Shown piece after piece: positions 10,508-22,100 of a DNA stretch of 64,000 bases. The DNA lies in contig OY986968.1 of NCBI GenBank assembly GCA_963920575.1, positions 22,512,129-22,576,128 on the forward strand. The letters are read 5' to 3'. A program made the translations under genes and the position numbers. The DNA is from Narthecium ossifragum (Eukaryota; Streptophyta; Magnoliopsida; Dioscoreales; Nartheciaceae). How positions within the stretch are numbered: position 1 is the stretch's first letter; the number at the start of each line of letters is the position of its first letter. The notes beneath the pieces are model-generated. The model worked only from the letters and a program-made list of their open reading frames with translations, ran no database searches and was not told the DNA's origin.

Positions 10508-11461
10508 ATGGAAGGGGGGTCGTCGAGGCCGCCGAATCCGGCTTTGCCGTACAGGGAGGACTGCTGGAGCGAGGGGGAAACGTCGGTGCTGATCGACGCG
10601 TGGGGTGACCGGTACCTCGAGCTGAGCCGGGGGAACCTGCGGCAGAAGCACTGGCAGGAGGTGGCGGACTCCGTGAACGCCCGGCCTGCTGGTGCGAGGC
10701 GGCCTCCGCGCACGGACGTCCAGTGTAAGAACCGGATCGACACCCTCAAGAAGAAGTATAAGGTCGAGAAGGCGCGGATCTCCGACTCCGGCGGATCCCT
10801 TGCCAGCAGCTGGCAGTTCTACTCCCGCCTCGATGCTCTCATCGGTTCTTTGGTTGCCCCTAAGAAAAACTCAGGCCCCAGCCTTTCACCTCCGCCTCCC
10901 CTTGCCCTCCCCTTGCCTTACCACCGCAAGAACTCCCCCCTCCCCGCCGCAGCTGCCGCGGCCGCCGCGGCCGCTGCCCGTCCTGTTGAGAAGCGCCATC
11001 ACCCGCAGCCTCCTCCTTCCGTCGACGACTCCTTCTTCCGCAAGAAGTACCCTGCTGCCGCTGCGGCTGCAGCTGCTGCGGCTGCCGCGGAGGACTCAGG
11101 GTCTTCAAGATCGTCAAGATCTTTGCGGTCGTCGAAGTCTAGCAGGGAGAGGCCAGCGAAGAGGTGGAAGGGGAATAAGGACGACCGGGAGGGAGATGGG
11201 ATGAGGCAACTGGCGAGGGCGATCACGAGGTTTGCGGAGATTTATGAGAAAGTGGAGGGGGCAAAGCAACGCCAGATGCTGGAGCTGGAGAAGCAGCGGA
11301 TGGAATTCGCCAAAGGGTTGGAATTCCAGAGGATGCAGATCTTCGTGGATTCTCAGATCCAGCTCGAGAAGATCAAGAGAGCCAGGCGGGCAGATGCTGG
11401 TGAGATTGGATCTTCTGCTATGATCCCTTTCCTCTTTGATTCAGTTGCAAGGGGTTTGTAA
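10508..11461 (+). CDS. Trihelix transcription factor, SIP1/ASIL-like
   Basis: A single exon encodes 317 aa, from ATG 10508 to TAA 11459-11461. Residues about 17-112 form one trihelix (Myb/SANT-like) DNA-binding domain: YREDCWSEGE, conserved Trp at 20, 32 and 49, then VQCKNRIDTLKKKYK and SSWQFYSRLDALIG. This is the wording of the ASIL/SIP1 clade, whose members bind GT-type elements and repress embryo genes. The middle is low complexity: Pro-rich, then 11 and 12 consecutive Ala, then a Ser/Arg/Lys stretch likely to hold a nuclear localisation signal (RPAKRWKGNK). The C-terminus (about 230-300) is a charged coiled coil (KQRQMLELEKQRMEFAKGLE), the typical SIP1 dimerisation helix. The upstream in-frame stretch from 10442 has no ATG. 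The exact orthologue is uncertain. Confidence 0.93.
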   Translation: MEGGSSRPPNPALPYREDCWSEGETSVLIDAWGDRYLELSRGNLRQKHWQEVADSVNARPAGARRPPRTDVQCKNRIDTLKKKYKVEKARISDSGGSLASSWQFYSRLDALIGSLVAPKKNSGPSLSPPPPLALPLPYHRKNSPLPAAAAAAAAAAARPVEKRHHPQPPPSVDDSFFRKKYPAAAAAAAAAAAAEDSGSSRSSRSLRSSKSSRERPAKRWKGNKDDREGDGMRQLARAITRFAEIYEKVEGAKQRQMLELEKQRMEFAKGLEFQRMQIFVDSQIQLEKIKRARRADAGEIGSSAMIPFLFDSVARGL

Positions 11462-12162
11462 ACGATGGGTTTTTCTAAGGCTTATATATAGAAATCTAGG
11501 TTTTCTTAAGGCATTTCAGACTCTATGTTTGATCTTTCTAGATCTGGTTTCCCATGCCTCTAATGTTTACAATTTCGTTTTATTTAGGCTACAGATTTTC
11601 TTGATTTTGTGCAAATTTTAGTTTTGAAGTAATGGAAGTTAGCTGCCATACAATGTTGATGATTGAAAGGTTGATCTTGTTTCAGTGAAGCCTCTTTTCT
11701 GGGAATTGGATGGTGGAATCAGGTTGCTGATCTTCTTGATTTGTACTGTCGAGGTTAACATGAAACTTGTGGTTATTAAGTTTGAAATAGTTGTTTTACG
11801 ATAGGGAAATCTTGAGATTAGTGTAATTAGGTTTCCCTTATCTGAAAGCTAAACCCTCAAGATCTCTAAGGACCTCGCCTGCCCTTTTTGTTTGGTTCTT
11901 AAAGATTCTTCCCTTGCAACCCAAAAGGAGTTCTAGAAGGATTCAGTATTGACGTGTTTGAATAGCATAACTGTTCGTGTAAGCTGTGAAGCAGACGGGA
12001 GTATCTTCTTTGTTTGACTTCAGAATCATGATAGGTGACTGGGAGAAATGAATGCAATTCATATACCTTTATAACGCGAAGAATGTGCTTGACATTCTTA
12101 GAGGATTCTGTTTCTTGATTGCTGAGTGCTGTGCTACTCTAGGAGGGCCTAATAATTATGTT
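11462..12162 (+). other. 3' flank of the trihelix gene
   Basis: AT-rich, non-coding; presumably the 3'UTR in its first few hundred bases. No gene or repeat was recognised. Confidence 0.5.
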
Positions 12163-13094
12163 GATTAGCTTAGAAATTTGGGTGCATGTTCGACTATAAC
12201 ACACATTAAAGATGATTAAGAGTAGCTTAGAAATTTGTGTGCATGCATTACTCTGGGCATGTTTGGTTGCGAGAAGTCGGAGAAGTGAAGTGGCTTAATG
12301 AGAACTAGTACGAAGGAAGCTCGAGAAGTGGACTTTATTTCTCCAGAAATTAGGTTTACTGATTGTTATTGTTATTCTAACAGAAAATTAAACAAATATA
12401 CTAGGCCCGTCTTAATCTCTTTATTACTAAGACAACTATCTAGATATAGGCGTAGGCTTGATTTTAAAAAAAAATTTTGCTCTTGGAAAATGTTTTACCA
12501 AATTAGATCGTTTAGTAAAAATGCTCTAATCATAGATTTCCGACTACCTCTTGCATCACTGCTTCTTTCTTCTACTCATATCATTACTTCTCTCCGTTGC
12601 ATCTTAAACCTATCTTTCTTCCTCCACGTTAATCCAGACTCTAATGCAAGATGATAGTTAATAAAATTGGAATTATAAGAATGAACTCTCAGTTCGTATC
12701 ATTCTTTCCTCTTCTTTAGGACTTGTTTTCCTTTATGTCCAAAAAAAGAAAAAGAGAGAAAAGATTGCGATGATAGATAAGAAAATATTAACACAATGTA
12801 AGAAGATATGAGGGAAAAGTCCTGAAGGAAGTAGATGTCATATGCAATGCCCGACTGGGAACTGAACTCAGCAAGTCCAACTTCCTCTCATTTTGAGAGG
12901 AAGTGCGTGAAGAGTAAAAGGTTGAAAATTAGTTTTCGCAGGAAGTCACCTCCTCATATCTATCACTGCAGCTAAACAAAAGAAGTAGTAGACTTCTCGG
13001 AAAGTAGTACTTCACACCTTTTATTTCCTGCACCAAACACGTCCTAAAAGGTGTTAAAGATGATTCGGAGTAGCTTGGAAATTTGTGTCCATAG
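12163..13094. mobile_element. Probable PIF/Harbinger- or hAT-type DNA element interrupting a short tandem repeat
   Basis: Two host-side units resembling TTAAAGATGAT..AGTAGCTT(A/G)GAAATTTGTGT occur at 12205-12243 and 13053-13094, with a third, shorter copy at 12163-12188. Between them, about 12256-13046, is an insert starting GGGCATGTTTGGTTGC and ending GCACCAAACACGTCCT. The reverse complement of the end (AGGACGTGTTTGGTGC) matches the start imperfectly, as in common plant DNA transposons of this kind. No transposase is visible. The target-site duplication is not clear, so the superfamily is a guess. Confidence 0.45.
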
Positions 13095-15939
13095 TCCTAA
13101 AGCCAAAAATAGCTAAAGAGCAGTTTACAAAGCCTGAGAGATTATTTTTTGGGATATAATTATGTGCACACGTGGGCTAGTATTTTTTTTTTGTTTAAAA
13201 CAATTGACCTTTGGACATCATTTGGTTGTGATAATCGATACTTAGTTTTATTGCCTTCAATAGTGGTGATATCTATTGTTTAGTTTATCTGTTTGTTATG
13301 GCCCTAATGAGAATAGAGACTTGGTAAAGGGTGAGCCAGAGCTTAAAATGCCAATGACAAATTGCAAGTTCAAGGTTTTTCTAAATTTAACAGACTCCCT
13401 TCTGTTTGTTTCACTATCCTTTCTTCATCCTCTCCGAGTGTATTCTCGTATTTCCTCCCTTGATCTACCTCATTAGCTGCTCTATTTCCTTCTTCATCAT
13501 GTGTAATTTTTTTGAGATTTGTTGCATTAAAACCTTACAGCAAAGTCTTTATGATAATAAGTTTGATTTACTTGACTGTTTTTTCAAGTAGGCTATGAAA
13601 GAGTTTAGCATAAGCTGTGGATTGTTTATGGTCTAGGGATTTTGGATAGATACATAGAAAGACATAATTTGAACCATCTCTTGCTATGTCTGGAATACTA
13701 ATGGCATTGGATTATCTCAATTTCAATATGATTATGAGGGTTATGTTTTGTTAGTGATTTTGTAAAGTTGAAGGTATTGAGTTAATTGTTTTTGGTTTGG
13801 ACAGCATGTGCATATTGTGGTGCGTGTTCTATAGCACATGACACTATATTTTTAGTGAATATTGATGTTGATATAAGACCCGTGAAAAGGTAGAACTTAA
13901 TGTTATTAGGGTTTGTTTCTTACATCTTATTTTGAGGACATGGCTACTGGGATTAGATTTGAATGTTTGCTTCTGTGATACTATGTGATTAAGGTACTTC
14001 TTTAAGACTTTAGGATGTACTTTGATTGAGTGCTTAGTTGTATGCAGTTGACGTTGGTCATGGAGAATCTTAAGCAATGCTATGCCAAAATCTCAAGCTA
14101 GTTATGTGGAAAAACAGAAGAGCACACAAAGGGATAGTAATGCTACTTTTTGAAGTATGGTCTTTGCGGACCAACATAGGTGCCAACTATGTGCAATAAC
14201 ACTGGTAGGCATCTATGCCAAAAGTGCGCCAAGGTGAAAGCTAATTAGGAAGATGAAACTGCACCTTAACATTTGAAAAGGACCCATGGTAATAGCAAAT
14301 GGACTTTTTGATAGGAAAGTTTGGTAAAGCTTGCATCATATGTCCTTTAGTAATCCTGACATTCCAATTTGTTATGATGTACATTTCGAGCTTAATGGAC
14401 TTGATAAGAGTGCTCTCTCTAGGATAAGGTACAAAAGATCTGGTGAGAAAAATTGTATTTGTAGATCAATCAATTTTTTCCATGCTGGGTACTGTTACCT
14501 ATTAATATTATGATGGAATACTTTGCTTGTCCTTGTGTAGGCAAGGCCCTTCTTACCATTCTGTCCATGTTACCAACTTATGTGAGCATGGTATACTTGT
14601 ATTGACAATCAACAAATATTATTGGAAGTATGTTGTCAAGCAAGATACTGGAGTTTGAGCTGTAAGGTGGATGTGAATATTCTTCGAATCTTCAAGGCAA
14701 ATTAGGTGAAATATCTTTGTATTCACTGGTGTTAGCGCAACATTGGAATGTCAAGCTCTATATTAGCATTTGGTTGTGATGTAATCTTTATTTACTTCAC
14801 GAATATACACACCACAAGTTTGGTAGCGTAGGCTAGATGTCACACTAGTGTAACTTATTTCTTTGCAGTTTTGTTTGCTCTATATCTGATTTCAGAAACT
14901 AATTGTATGCTGTGATCTATCTTCTGCTCTAGGGTTGGCTTCTGCTCTAGGGTTGTTACTTTGTTTTGAAGGTTAAATTGGTGCTGAAGATAGTGACAGC
15001 TTATTAGCTTTGAGAAGATAGTTTGCTTCAGGAGTCTGTTAGGAGGTCATATACTACTAGGATATGCGCTCCTTGAGATGTAGGAGGAGTGAATGTACAA
15101 ATTCAGATAGAGTCAAAAACCAGAGCGAAAACCGCATTGGTATGATTCTGTAGGTTAAAGTGTGGACCTGTCAATATCTCTAGGAGGAAAGAGCTTATTC
15201 TGTTTTGATGCATTCTTTCCTTTTGAGATATGTTTGCACAGTCAGTAGCTAGCAAGTAATGTACACAATTCTCAAATTTTGAGGCTGACTTAGATTTATA
15301 GATTTGACAATGTCTCGCGAGTGAAGGCTGGTGGATCTGGTCTGATACTTATTTCTGTTGATTCTGACAGTTACATGCAGCTAGGCCTGGGGGTAGCCAC
15401 TCCCTGTTTGGTCATGAAATGCACAAGTTCATCCTCTACCTTTGCACTTGGAAGAGCTGTACGGGACCATTCTGATTTGCAAGTTAGGAAAGCAATGGTG
15501 AGTTAAGCCACCAGAATGTGAACTTTTGGGTAAACGTGAAGAACTTGGTGGATTGTATAGCACCAGCGATGTCTAACATCTCATTTTACTTGTCTTTGTT
15601 ATTGCTGGTTATTAATTAACCTTTCCTGGATCTTTGATGCATTTGAGAACCATTTATGTCTTGAAGTTGGCATTTGAGAACAAAACACACGTCATCTGCT
15701 CCTATATCAGTAAGAACAAGCTCGCATAGAAGGCATCGGCGATGAGCAACGTTATATCTTTTTGTGCAAAAATAGATAGATACACTGCTTCTTTCTTCAT
15801 TTTATAGCTTTGGCGATGCTGCACTTGGCGGCTGACTATGAGAATTAGCCCCAATGATGTGCCCCCTCCTAACCGAACTTTAGCTTTCCAAACAAATCGG
15901 CATCTCATAATCTCTTCTGGAAACACTATGGAAAACTTT
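13095..15939. other. Intergenic region
   Basis: About 2.8 kb with no recognisable gene. Open frames are short (for example 15321-15506, 61 codons) and match nothing I know. A small duplication of CTTCTGCTCTAGGGTTG occurs at 14938-14970. It could include non-coding transcripts, which cannot be seen from sequence. Confidence 0.45.
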
Positions 15940-16102
15940 GGATATAGCTGGTTCGAATTTCATACAAAACCAATGTAGGAACATGACATGATGGATCATC
16001 TCATCAAAAAAAACAAACATGACATGATGGATACAGCTGGCTCGAATTTCATACAAAACCAATGTAGGAACATGACATGATGGATATAGCTGGCTCGAAT
16101 TT
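15940..16102 (+). repeat. Tandem repeat with ATGACATGATGG words
   Basis: The unit GGATATAGCTGG(T/C)TCGAATTTC...ATGTAGGAACATGACATGATGG appears at 15940-15994 and 16029-16083, with a partial third copy at 16082-16102. The first two are separated by 24 bases containing a run of eight A, itself flanked by ATGACATGATGG copies. That small insert looks like a retroposed poly(A) scrap. Confidence 0.7.
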
Positions 16103-16536
16103 CCTCTGCGGGGCTTGCTCTGTCCTTGACGTAGAATTGATGACCTTGATGTAGAATTGATGACGATTGGGAAGGCTTTACAATGGGTTTTTGAGCGTGT
16201 TGATCATCGGGTGTTAGTTGAGCGTGGTGATCATCAGGTGTTAGTTGAGTCAGACTCATGATTTGCTGTTGAAATTCTCAAGGGTTGTAAGCTTTGATTG
16301 GAAGAAGTTGCGGGGCGACATAATCTGTCTGGGCGGTGATGCTTATATTAGATTCAGTGATTCTGAAGGCGGTGCCTCGGGTGGTTGTTGCGAAGACGGA
16401 TATGATTGTCAAGCGCTATAGGCTTGGCCTTTTTTATTTTTGTTGTTGTCCTGAGGATGGTGTTGTGTCACCTCTAGTCTTGGTAACTTGTTGGATTCCT
16501 AGCCTTCGGCTCTGCTAATGAAAAAAAAAAAAAAAA
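16103..16536 (+). mobile_element. 5'-truncated LINE-like retroposon tail with poly(A)
   Basis: The segment ends in a run of 17 A (16520-16536) followed directly by ATGACATGATGG (16537-16548), the same 12-mer as at 16072-16083 on the left. In one frame it reads VLVESDS, then a TGA, then FAVEILKG; VxVESDSxxAV is the typical RNase H motif at the end of plant L1-type LINE ORF2. The coding part is broken. The exact left edge is uncertain because the first bases after the left 12-mer still belong to the local tandem repeat. Confidence 0.55.
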
Positions 16537-16553
16537 ATGACATGATGGTTTGA

Positions 16554-16691
16554 GCCGTGAGATACATCACATGGGTCTTCCTTAAGAAAAGCGGGGGTCG
16601 AGCTTCCGTAGTAGTAGAAAAAGCCGTGAGATACATCACATGGGTCTTCCTTGAGAAAAGCGGGGATCGAGCTCCCGTGGCAGTAGAAACA
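16554..16691 (+). repeat. 69-bp tandem duplication
   Basis: Two near-identical units start GCCGTGAGATACATCACATG and contain GGTCTTCCTT(A/G)AGAAAAGCGGGG. The second copy begins at 16623. No function is evident. Confidence 0.85.
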
Positions 16692-17173
16692 GCCGATGCT
16701 CACCAGCAGCAGTTGTTTGACCTCAAGTCGATCGGGACAGCTGGCGATTGAAGCAACTGGGCCCTAGATACCAAAAACAAACCAGTAGTTAACAAATAAA
16801 TTGCTAATATATTACATGTAGATGACCTGGTCTAGAGGACAAGCACTTCATAGATTGTGAGGTGACTTACAAGGCAATGCATATGCCCTAATGATGTGGG
16901 GTGCTGGGAGAATGGTCCCTCATCTTTCTCTTAGCCTATTTAATCTAAGCCTTCTTGATGGCCATTGAGTAAGAGTGTCCCATATGGGTCAGCACATCTG
17001 TGCTTGGGTTGCTTTCAAACACTAAAGACACTTTCCCGACACCATTTTGCATCCAGGTTTCACTATGTTTGTGACAGGTTCCATGAAAGGAATAGCTTTG
17101 TAATGTAGTGACCTTTTTTAGCCCCTATATTAGGTAAATGAGAAAGAGATGACTAATTGTTTCTACCGAAAGA

Positions 17174-17602
17174 AATTATCGTTTACTATCCTCAAGTTTA
17201 ACCAAAATAACGATTAAGGCCATGTACTTTCAATTGTAACAAATAAGGCTCTGTACTTCCTAAAACCTTTCAATTCGGGGCAACCCTTGACGTCCGTCGT
17301 CCATCCTAACGGCAGCTTGTCACGTGTGGTCACGTGACAAGGTTCGGAGGCTGAGATTGAAAGATTTTAGGAAGTGCAGGGCTTTATTTGTTACAATTGA
17401 ATTTAAGGTTTGGCCCGATCTCAGCCTCTGAACCTTGTCACGTGACCGCACGTGACAAGCTGCCGTTAGGATGGATGACGGACTTCAAGGGTTGACCCGG
17501 ATTGAAAGGTTTTAGGAAATATATGGCCTTATTTGTTACAATTGAAAGTACATGACCTTAATCGTTATTTTGGTTAAACTTGAGGGTAGTAAACGGTAAT
17601 TT
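17174..17602. mobile_element. Hairpin MITE (almost perfect 190-bp inverted repeat) carrying four CACGTG boxes
   Basis: The left arm begins AAATTATCGTTTACTATCCT and the right arm, read in reverse, begins AAATTACCGTTTACTACCCT. The arms match with few differences over about 190 bases around a loop of roughly 60, so the RNA or single strand would fold into one long hairpin. CACGTG occurs at 17321, 17331, 17439 and 17449, two in each arm. Foldback structure, size and lack of coding capacity define a MITE. The superfamily is uncertain because a clean target duplication was not found; a Mutator-type origin is possible. Confidence 0.85.
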
Positions 17603-18940
17603 ACCCAACATTTTTTACACATGTGGTAGTGTATGACTTGTCTTGTTCTGTAGTAAGTGAAACGAAGTACTAAACTAGCAAAATTTGCCCTGAAGTGAGA
17701 ATTGTTATGACTAGTAAGTGAACCTTGATTACTAAACTAGTCCAAAGCTCATTTAAAGCTTGATGTGTCTTATTTATATATTGCCATACTGGAATACAAA
17801 CTCATCGCTTCCTATCAGCTCAAGTTTTTGGGACAATTGAAATATCGATCCGTCTTGTGCGCCGACGCGGGGAGGAGGGGGTTGGGGGTGTTTTAAAATA
17901 TGTGTACAAATATAAAGTCACTCGTGATTGATGAGTTTGGATATGATTTAAGTGAGTAGACTTATCTTCCCTTGTCAACTTAAGCTTCTTTGATTTCTAC
18001 CAGAATAGCTTAAGCTTGAAATCACTCTAATTTTTGCCCGTTGCATGATTGCATCTAAGCATGAGATTGCAAAATAGAATACACCAAGTGTTCGCGCAAC
18101 TCTTAGCCACTAACTAAACACATTGTTAAAGCTAGGATTTAAAACAATCTCTTGGCCTACGTGCATGTAAAATATATAGCACTGAGGAAGAAAAAGAAAC
18201 AGCGAGAGACATGATCCGTTTATTAAGCTGACCGCTTGAAGACGTTGATGCCATTACTAAATCCTACTAAATATATGTTTCGAGAGGCGTCGGCTGATAT
18301 CGATTCCATTAAATTAGAACCCATGCAAACAAAGATTCCAACAGTATCTCAGTAGGTAACTTCACATGTAGTTTTGGGAAAAAAATTCCCGGATTGGAAG
18401 AGGACCATGGGCGGGCCCCGGACACAGTTCAAGGGCCCACTTTGAGTCCCATAGATTTAAGATTGGCTGGCTGTCTTAGATCCCATCCAACTTGTATCGA
18501 CGCTAGTGGAGGGATCTTATCGCCATGATACCAAAAAAAGATCCGGCATTTTCATGTTGGGGTGTTGCATATGATATATCACGATGTCATGAAACAAGCG
18601 AGGTATTCATTGTCTGATACTGAATCACGTGATTGATTATTTTATTTTTTATATTAATTATTATTATCTAGAATTTTTTTTAAATAAAAATGAATAGTTG
18701 AGAAAAATATTTTTGCACTAATTTTACGACATGCATTCATTTCTCCACTGGGCTTCATGGAATCTTTAATTTTAAAATTTTTAACAACCCAAAGACCATG
18801 TCCATAGTCCACTTTATCTATTTACTCTTTAGACCCCCGAGCTTATGCAGAACACTAATTTAATCCCTTTCCAGTCCTCACCAAACCAAACACCATAGCC
18901 AAACCACCTAACCTCTCACCTCACTCACTCTGTCTATGTG
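17603..18940. other. Upstream region of SCAR
   Basis: No gene is seen. AT-rich DNA with a distal GGAGGAGGGGG block at about 17870. The right part (18600-18940) is AT-rich and becomes C-rich toward a pyrimidine tract, as expected for a promoter. No individual element can be assigned with confidence. Confidence 0.4.
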
Positions 18941-19191
18941 CCTCTCTCTCTCTCTCTCCCCCTCTCTCCTCTACTGTAGCAAACCACCGCCAAGCATTCG
19001 AATGCCGTTGCCGTGCAAAGATGGCAATCTATAGGCGAAGGAGTTAAGCCGTCGTCTTCGCCCCGCCGCCGTCCAGTCACGGGCTCTGCTCTTTTGTATC
19101 ATGTGCGGTGTTTGGGAGTGTGAGAGACAAAGTTTTGGGTTTGAGAGGTATGGTTCGATCTGAAGCGGAGGTGTAGGACGTGTCGGGGAGG
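18941..19191 (+). promoter_or_regulatory. SCAR 5' leader: CT tract followed by four short upstream ORFs
   Basis: A CTCTCTCTCTCTCTC tract (about 18943-18970) resembles the Y-patch found at plant transcription starts. Between it and the main ATG (19192) lie four upstream ATGs, all closed before it: 19002-19034 (10 aa), 19021-19047 (8 aa), 19101-19163 (20 aa) and 19150-19176 (8 aa). If transcription starts at the CT tract, all would be in the mRNA and would be expected to reduce initiation at the main start. Confidence 0.5.
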
Positions 19192-22100
19192 ATGCCGCTG
19201 ATAAGGTTCGAGGTGAAGAATGAGTATGGGTTGGGGGATCAGGAGCTTTACCGGGTGGCGGCGAAGAGGGAGGACAGCAAGCCGCTCCTTGATGGCATCG
19301 CCGTCGCGGGGCTCGTCGGGATCTTACGGCAGCTTGGGGATCTAGCCGAGTGAGTGCTCTTTCTCTTTTTTGTTTGGTTTTTTGGAATGGTAATCTGGGA
19401 ACAGTGGTGTTTTAGCATGGAATGGAGTTGCTTTTGGAACTCCAGTTCCTGGTCTTCTTGTGTTAGATGGGTATAACGAGGGGTGGCATTTTGTAGGCCT
19501 GCCAAAAATGGTCAATCTTTCCGCTTACTAATGGAATTCTTTAGAGAGTTTCGTGTGTGGATATGAGTGGATTTTATTTTGGAGAGAAGAAGAAATTGGT
19601 CTCGGAGAGGGGGCCTTCTAGAGGAAAAGAAAAAGAAAGAGCCGCACTAGTGGTACTGGCTGATGTTCTGAAGCTGGTAATTGAAACAGGAAAAGGTTTA
19701 ATCTGATGCGGAGTTTGATAGTAGAATTGGGTTGAGGAATTTAGTGATGGGAGTATTTTGTGTATTAGGTTTCCTGTGTTGTTTGGTATCGTTCAAGGAA
19801 AATGGAGTGGGGCAAATTTGAAATTGAATTTCGTACAAAAACGCGTTTATGATGTCATCACTAAGGATTGCGCTAGAGATGACATTGTGAAGAACAATTT
19901 GGATGAGTGATGACTGTAATAGACATAAAAGAATGGGTAAGTTTATTGGTGCATATAATAAGGATATAATCATAGACAAATAATATGGCAGATAATCAAT
20001 TGATTGAATGGCAATTGGTACTTCACTTTTCAGAAGAACTGATATGATTCACCAATTGACATGAAGGAAATATGGAATATGGGATGATTGATGGCTAAAA
20101 AATGAAGCGTCCAATTGAGGAGTCACAGCTGCAAGCTCTATGGTTTGGTTGTACTCTAATCATCAAGAAAAAAGTTTTGAATGCAATGCATTTTAACACG
20201 TATTGTAGTACACAAAATCTATCCAGAACCTCAAATTGAGGCTGAAATTTTAATCCTTGAAACTTAACTGATATGTGCTATGCTAAAAGGTTTATCAACT
20301 TATACATTACTGATTATACCTATGCTAATTTTACTGAAGAACGATTGAGCTTCCTGTCGTCGTAGTTGATGGGATCTTGGCATGTCTTGTGAACTGGATT
20401 GGGGAAGGTGTCATTATGTTGGTTCTTTTAAAAGTTTTTGGATGACTAACCCAATTCTTAACAAAGCTTGAATAATGCCTAATTGATAAATGTTCCTACC
20501 CACTTATATAAGGAAAAAACCAAGGATTCCCGAGCCGACCGGCACCGATGGTGCCGGCCGACAAATGTCGAGCCGGTGGGCCAGCGGCACCGACATTGCC
20601 CCCGGCTCTGGCACCACCCTTTTTGTCCTCTTGCCGACCGGCACTCGATGGTGCCGGTCGATACTTTATATTGCCGGTCGGCAACATTAGTGGTGCCGGA
20701 CACCGCAATGATGGAGGCCCGATTATAAGAGGGAGGGGGAGCAGAGCAGAGATCTGAGGAAGTAGAGAGGAGATCGGCGCGGTGGAGAGGAGACTCACCG
20801 AGATCTGAGTAGAGAGGAGAGGAGTGGAGAGATCTGAGGAAGTACCTGGAGGTCCTGGACCGCTGCTATCTCCACCGCGCCATCTCCTCCGCCGCGCTGA
20901 TCTCCTCTCTGATCTCCTCCTCTCCACCACGCCGATCTCCTCTCCACTGTGTCTCCAGTCTCCACCTCTCCATCTCCACCGCGATTTCCTCTCCACGGCA
21001 TCAAGGCGTCGAGCGAGGAAGAGGAACGGCGTCGAGCGAGGAAGAGGAACGGTGTCTGCGAGGAAGAGGAACGGCGTCGGCGTCTGCGAGGAAGAGGAAC
21101 GGCGTCGGCGTCGGCGAGGAAGGGGAAGAGGAACGGCGTCGGAGAGGAAGAGGAAGAGAAACGGCCCGCCGTCGGTGTCGAGCGAGGAAGACGCCGATCT
21201 CCTCTTTGGCTTAAGCCTTAAAGCCTTAAACCCTCGGTTCCACCGAGTAAAGATATAAAGGTATTAATTTATTTATATTTTAATAGCTAGTTATTAACAT
21301 AAGATAAGCTATTAACATAACTTAAGTTATTAACATGGGTTAAACTGTTAAAGTATTAAAATATTAGATTATTTCTTTTTATCTCAAGTTAGATATAAGT
21401 TTGTTCATTACTTCATTTATATTTTATCATTTCTACTCATTAATTGTTGTTTTCTATCATTTCATCTGGGTATAAAGATTAGTTATTAAATTAAATTCAA
21501 AGTTACACAAAGTCTACTGAATTATTTAAAATATTACTAATTTATTTGAAATAGTAATGACTTGTTTTTAATTATCTCACCCCTTCCACTCTGAGGAGAG
21601 ATCCGGTTCTGATTGCTATTCTTCATCACATATCTTTGGAGATTACCAGTACCCAGTGTCAATTCCTGCGCGTCATAGCGTCGATCCCCAGGGCTATGGT
21701 TTTTATGACTATCCTCACTATGGTTCATCTGATTCTCAGAGCCAGCAGCCATACTTTTCTGAGTAGTCAGAGCCTCACCGATATAGTAGTTATGGAGAGT
21801 TTTCATCAAATCCTCCTCTGCGTGTAGATTTCGGGTACAACATGCTCGAGGAGGTAACTTTTGAGGATCAGCCTATCCGTTTCATGGACCTCATCAGAGA
21901 GTTTGATGAGCAGCATTCATCACATTCCACATTCCCACAGTTTTTATCGTTTATGCAATCTATTAGGGGGGTCACACTCCATCGACCTTTAAACCTAGAG
22001 GATCAATATAGTTGGTGGAGAGCATGAGAATATACAAGTCATAGTATTAGTATGTTGATGTATGTTGCAATGATGTAATGAATGATATAATAAATAGTTC

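Noticed and set aside
15321..15506. 61-codon ORF as an exon of a small gene
   Set aside because: No domain, no supporting neighbouring exons, no similarity I can recall.
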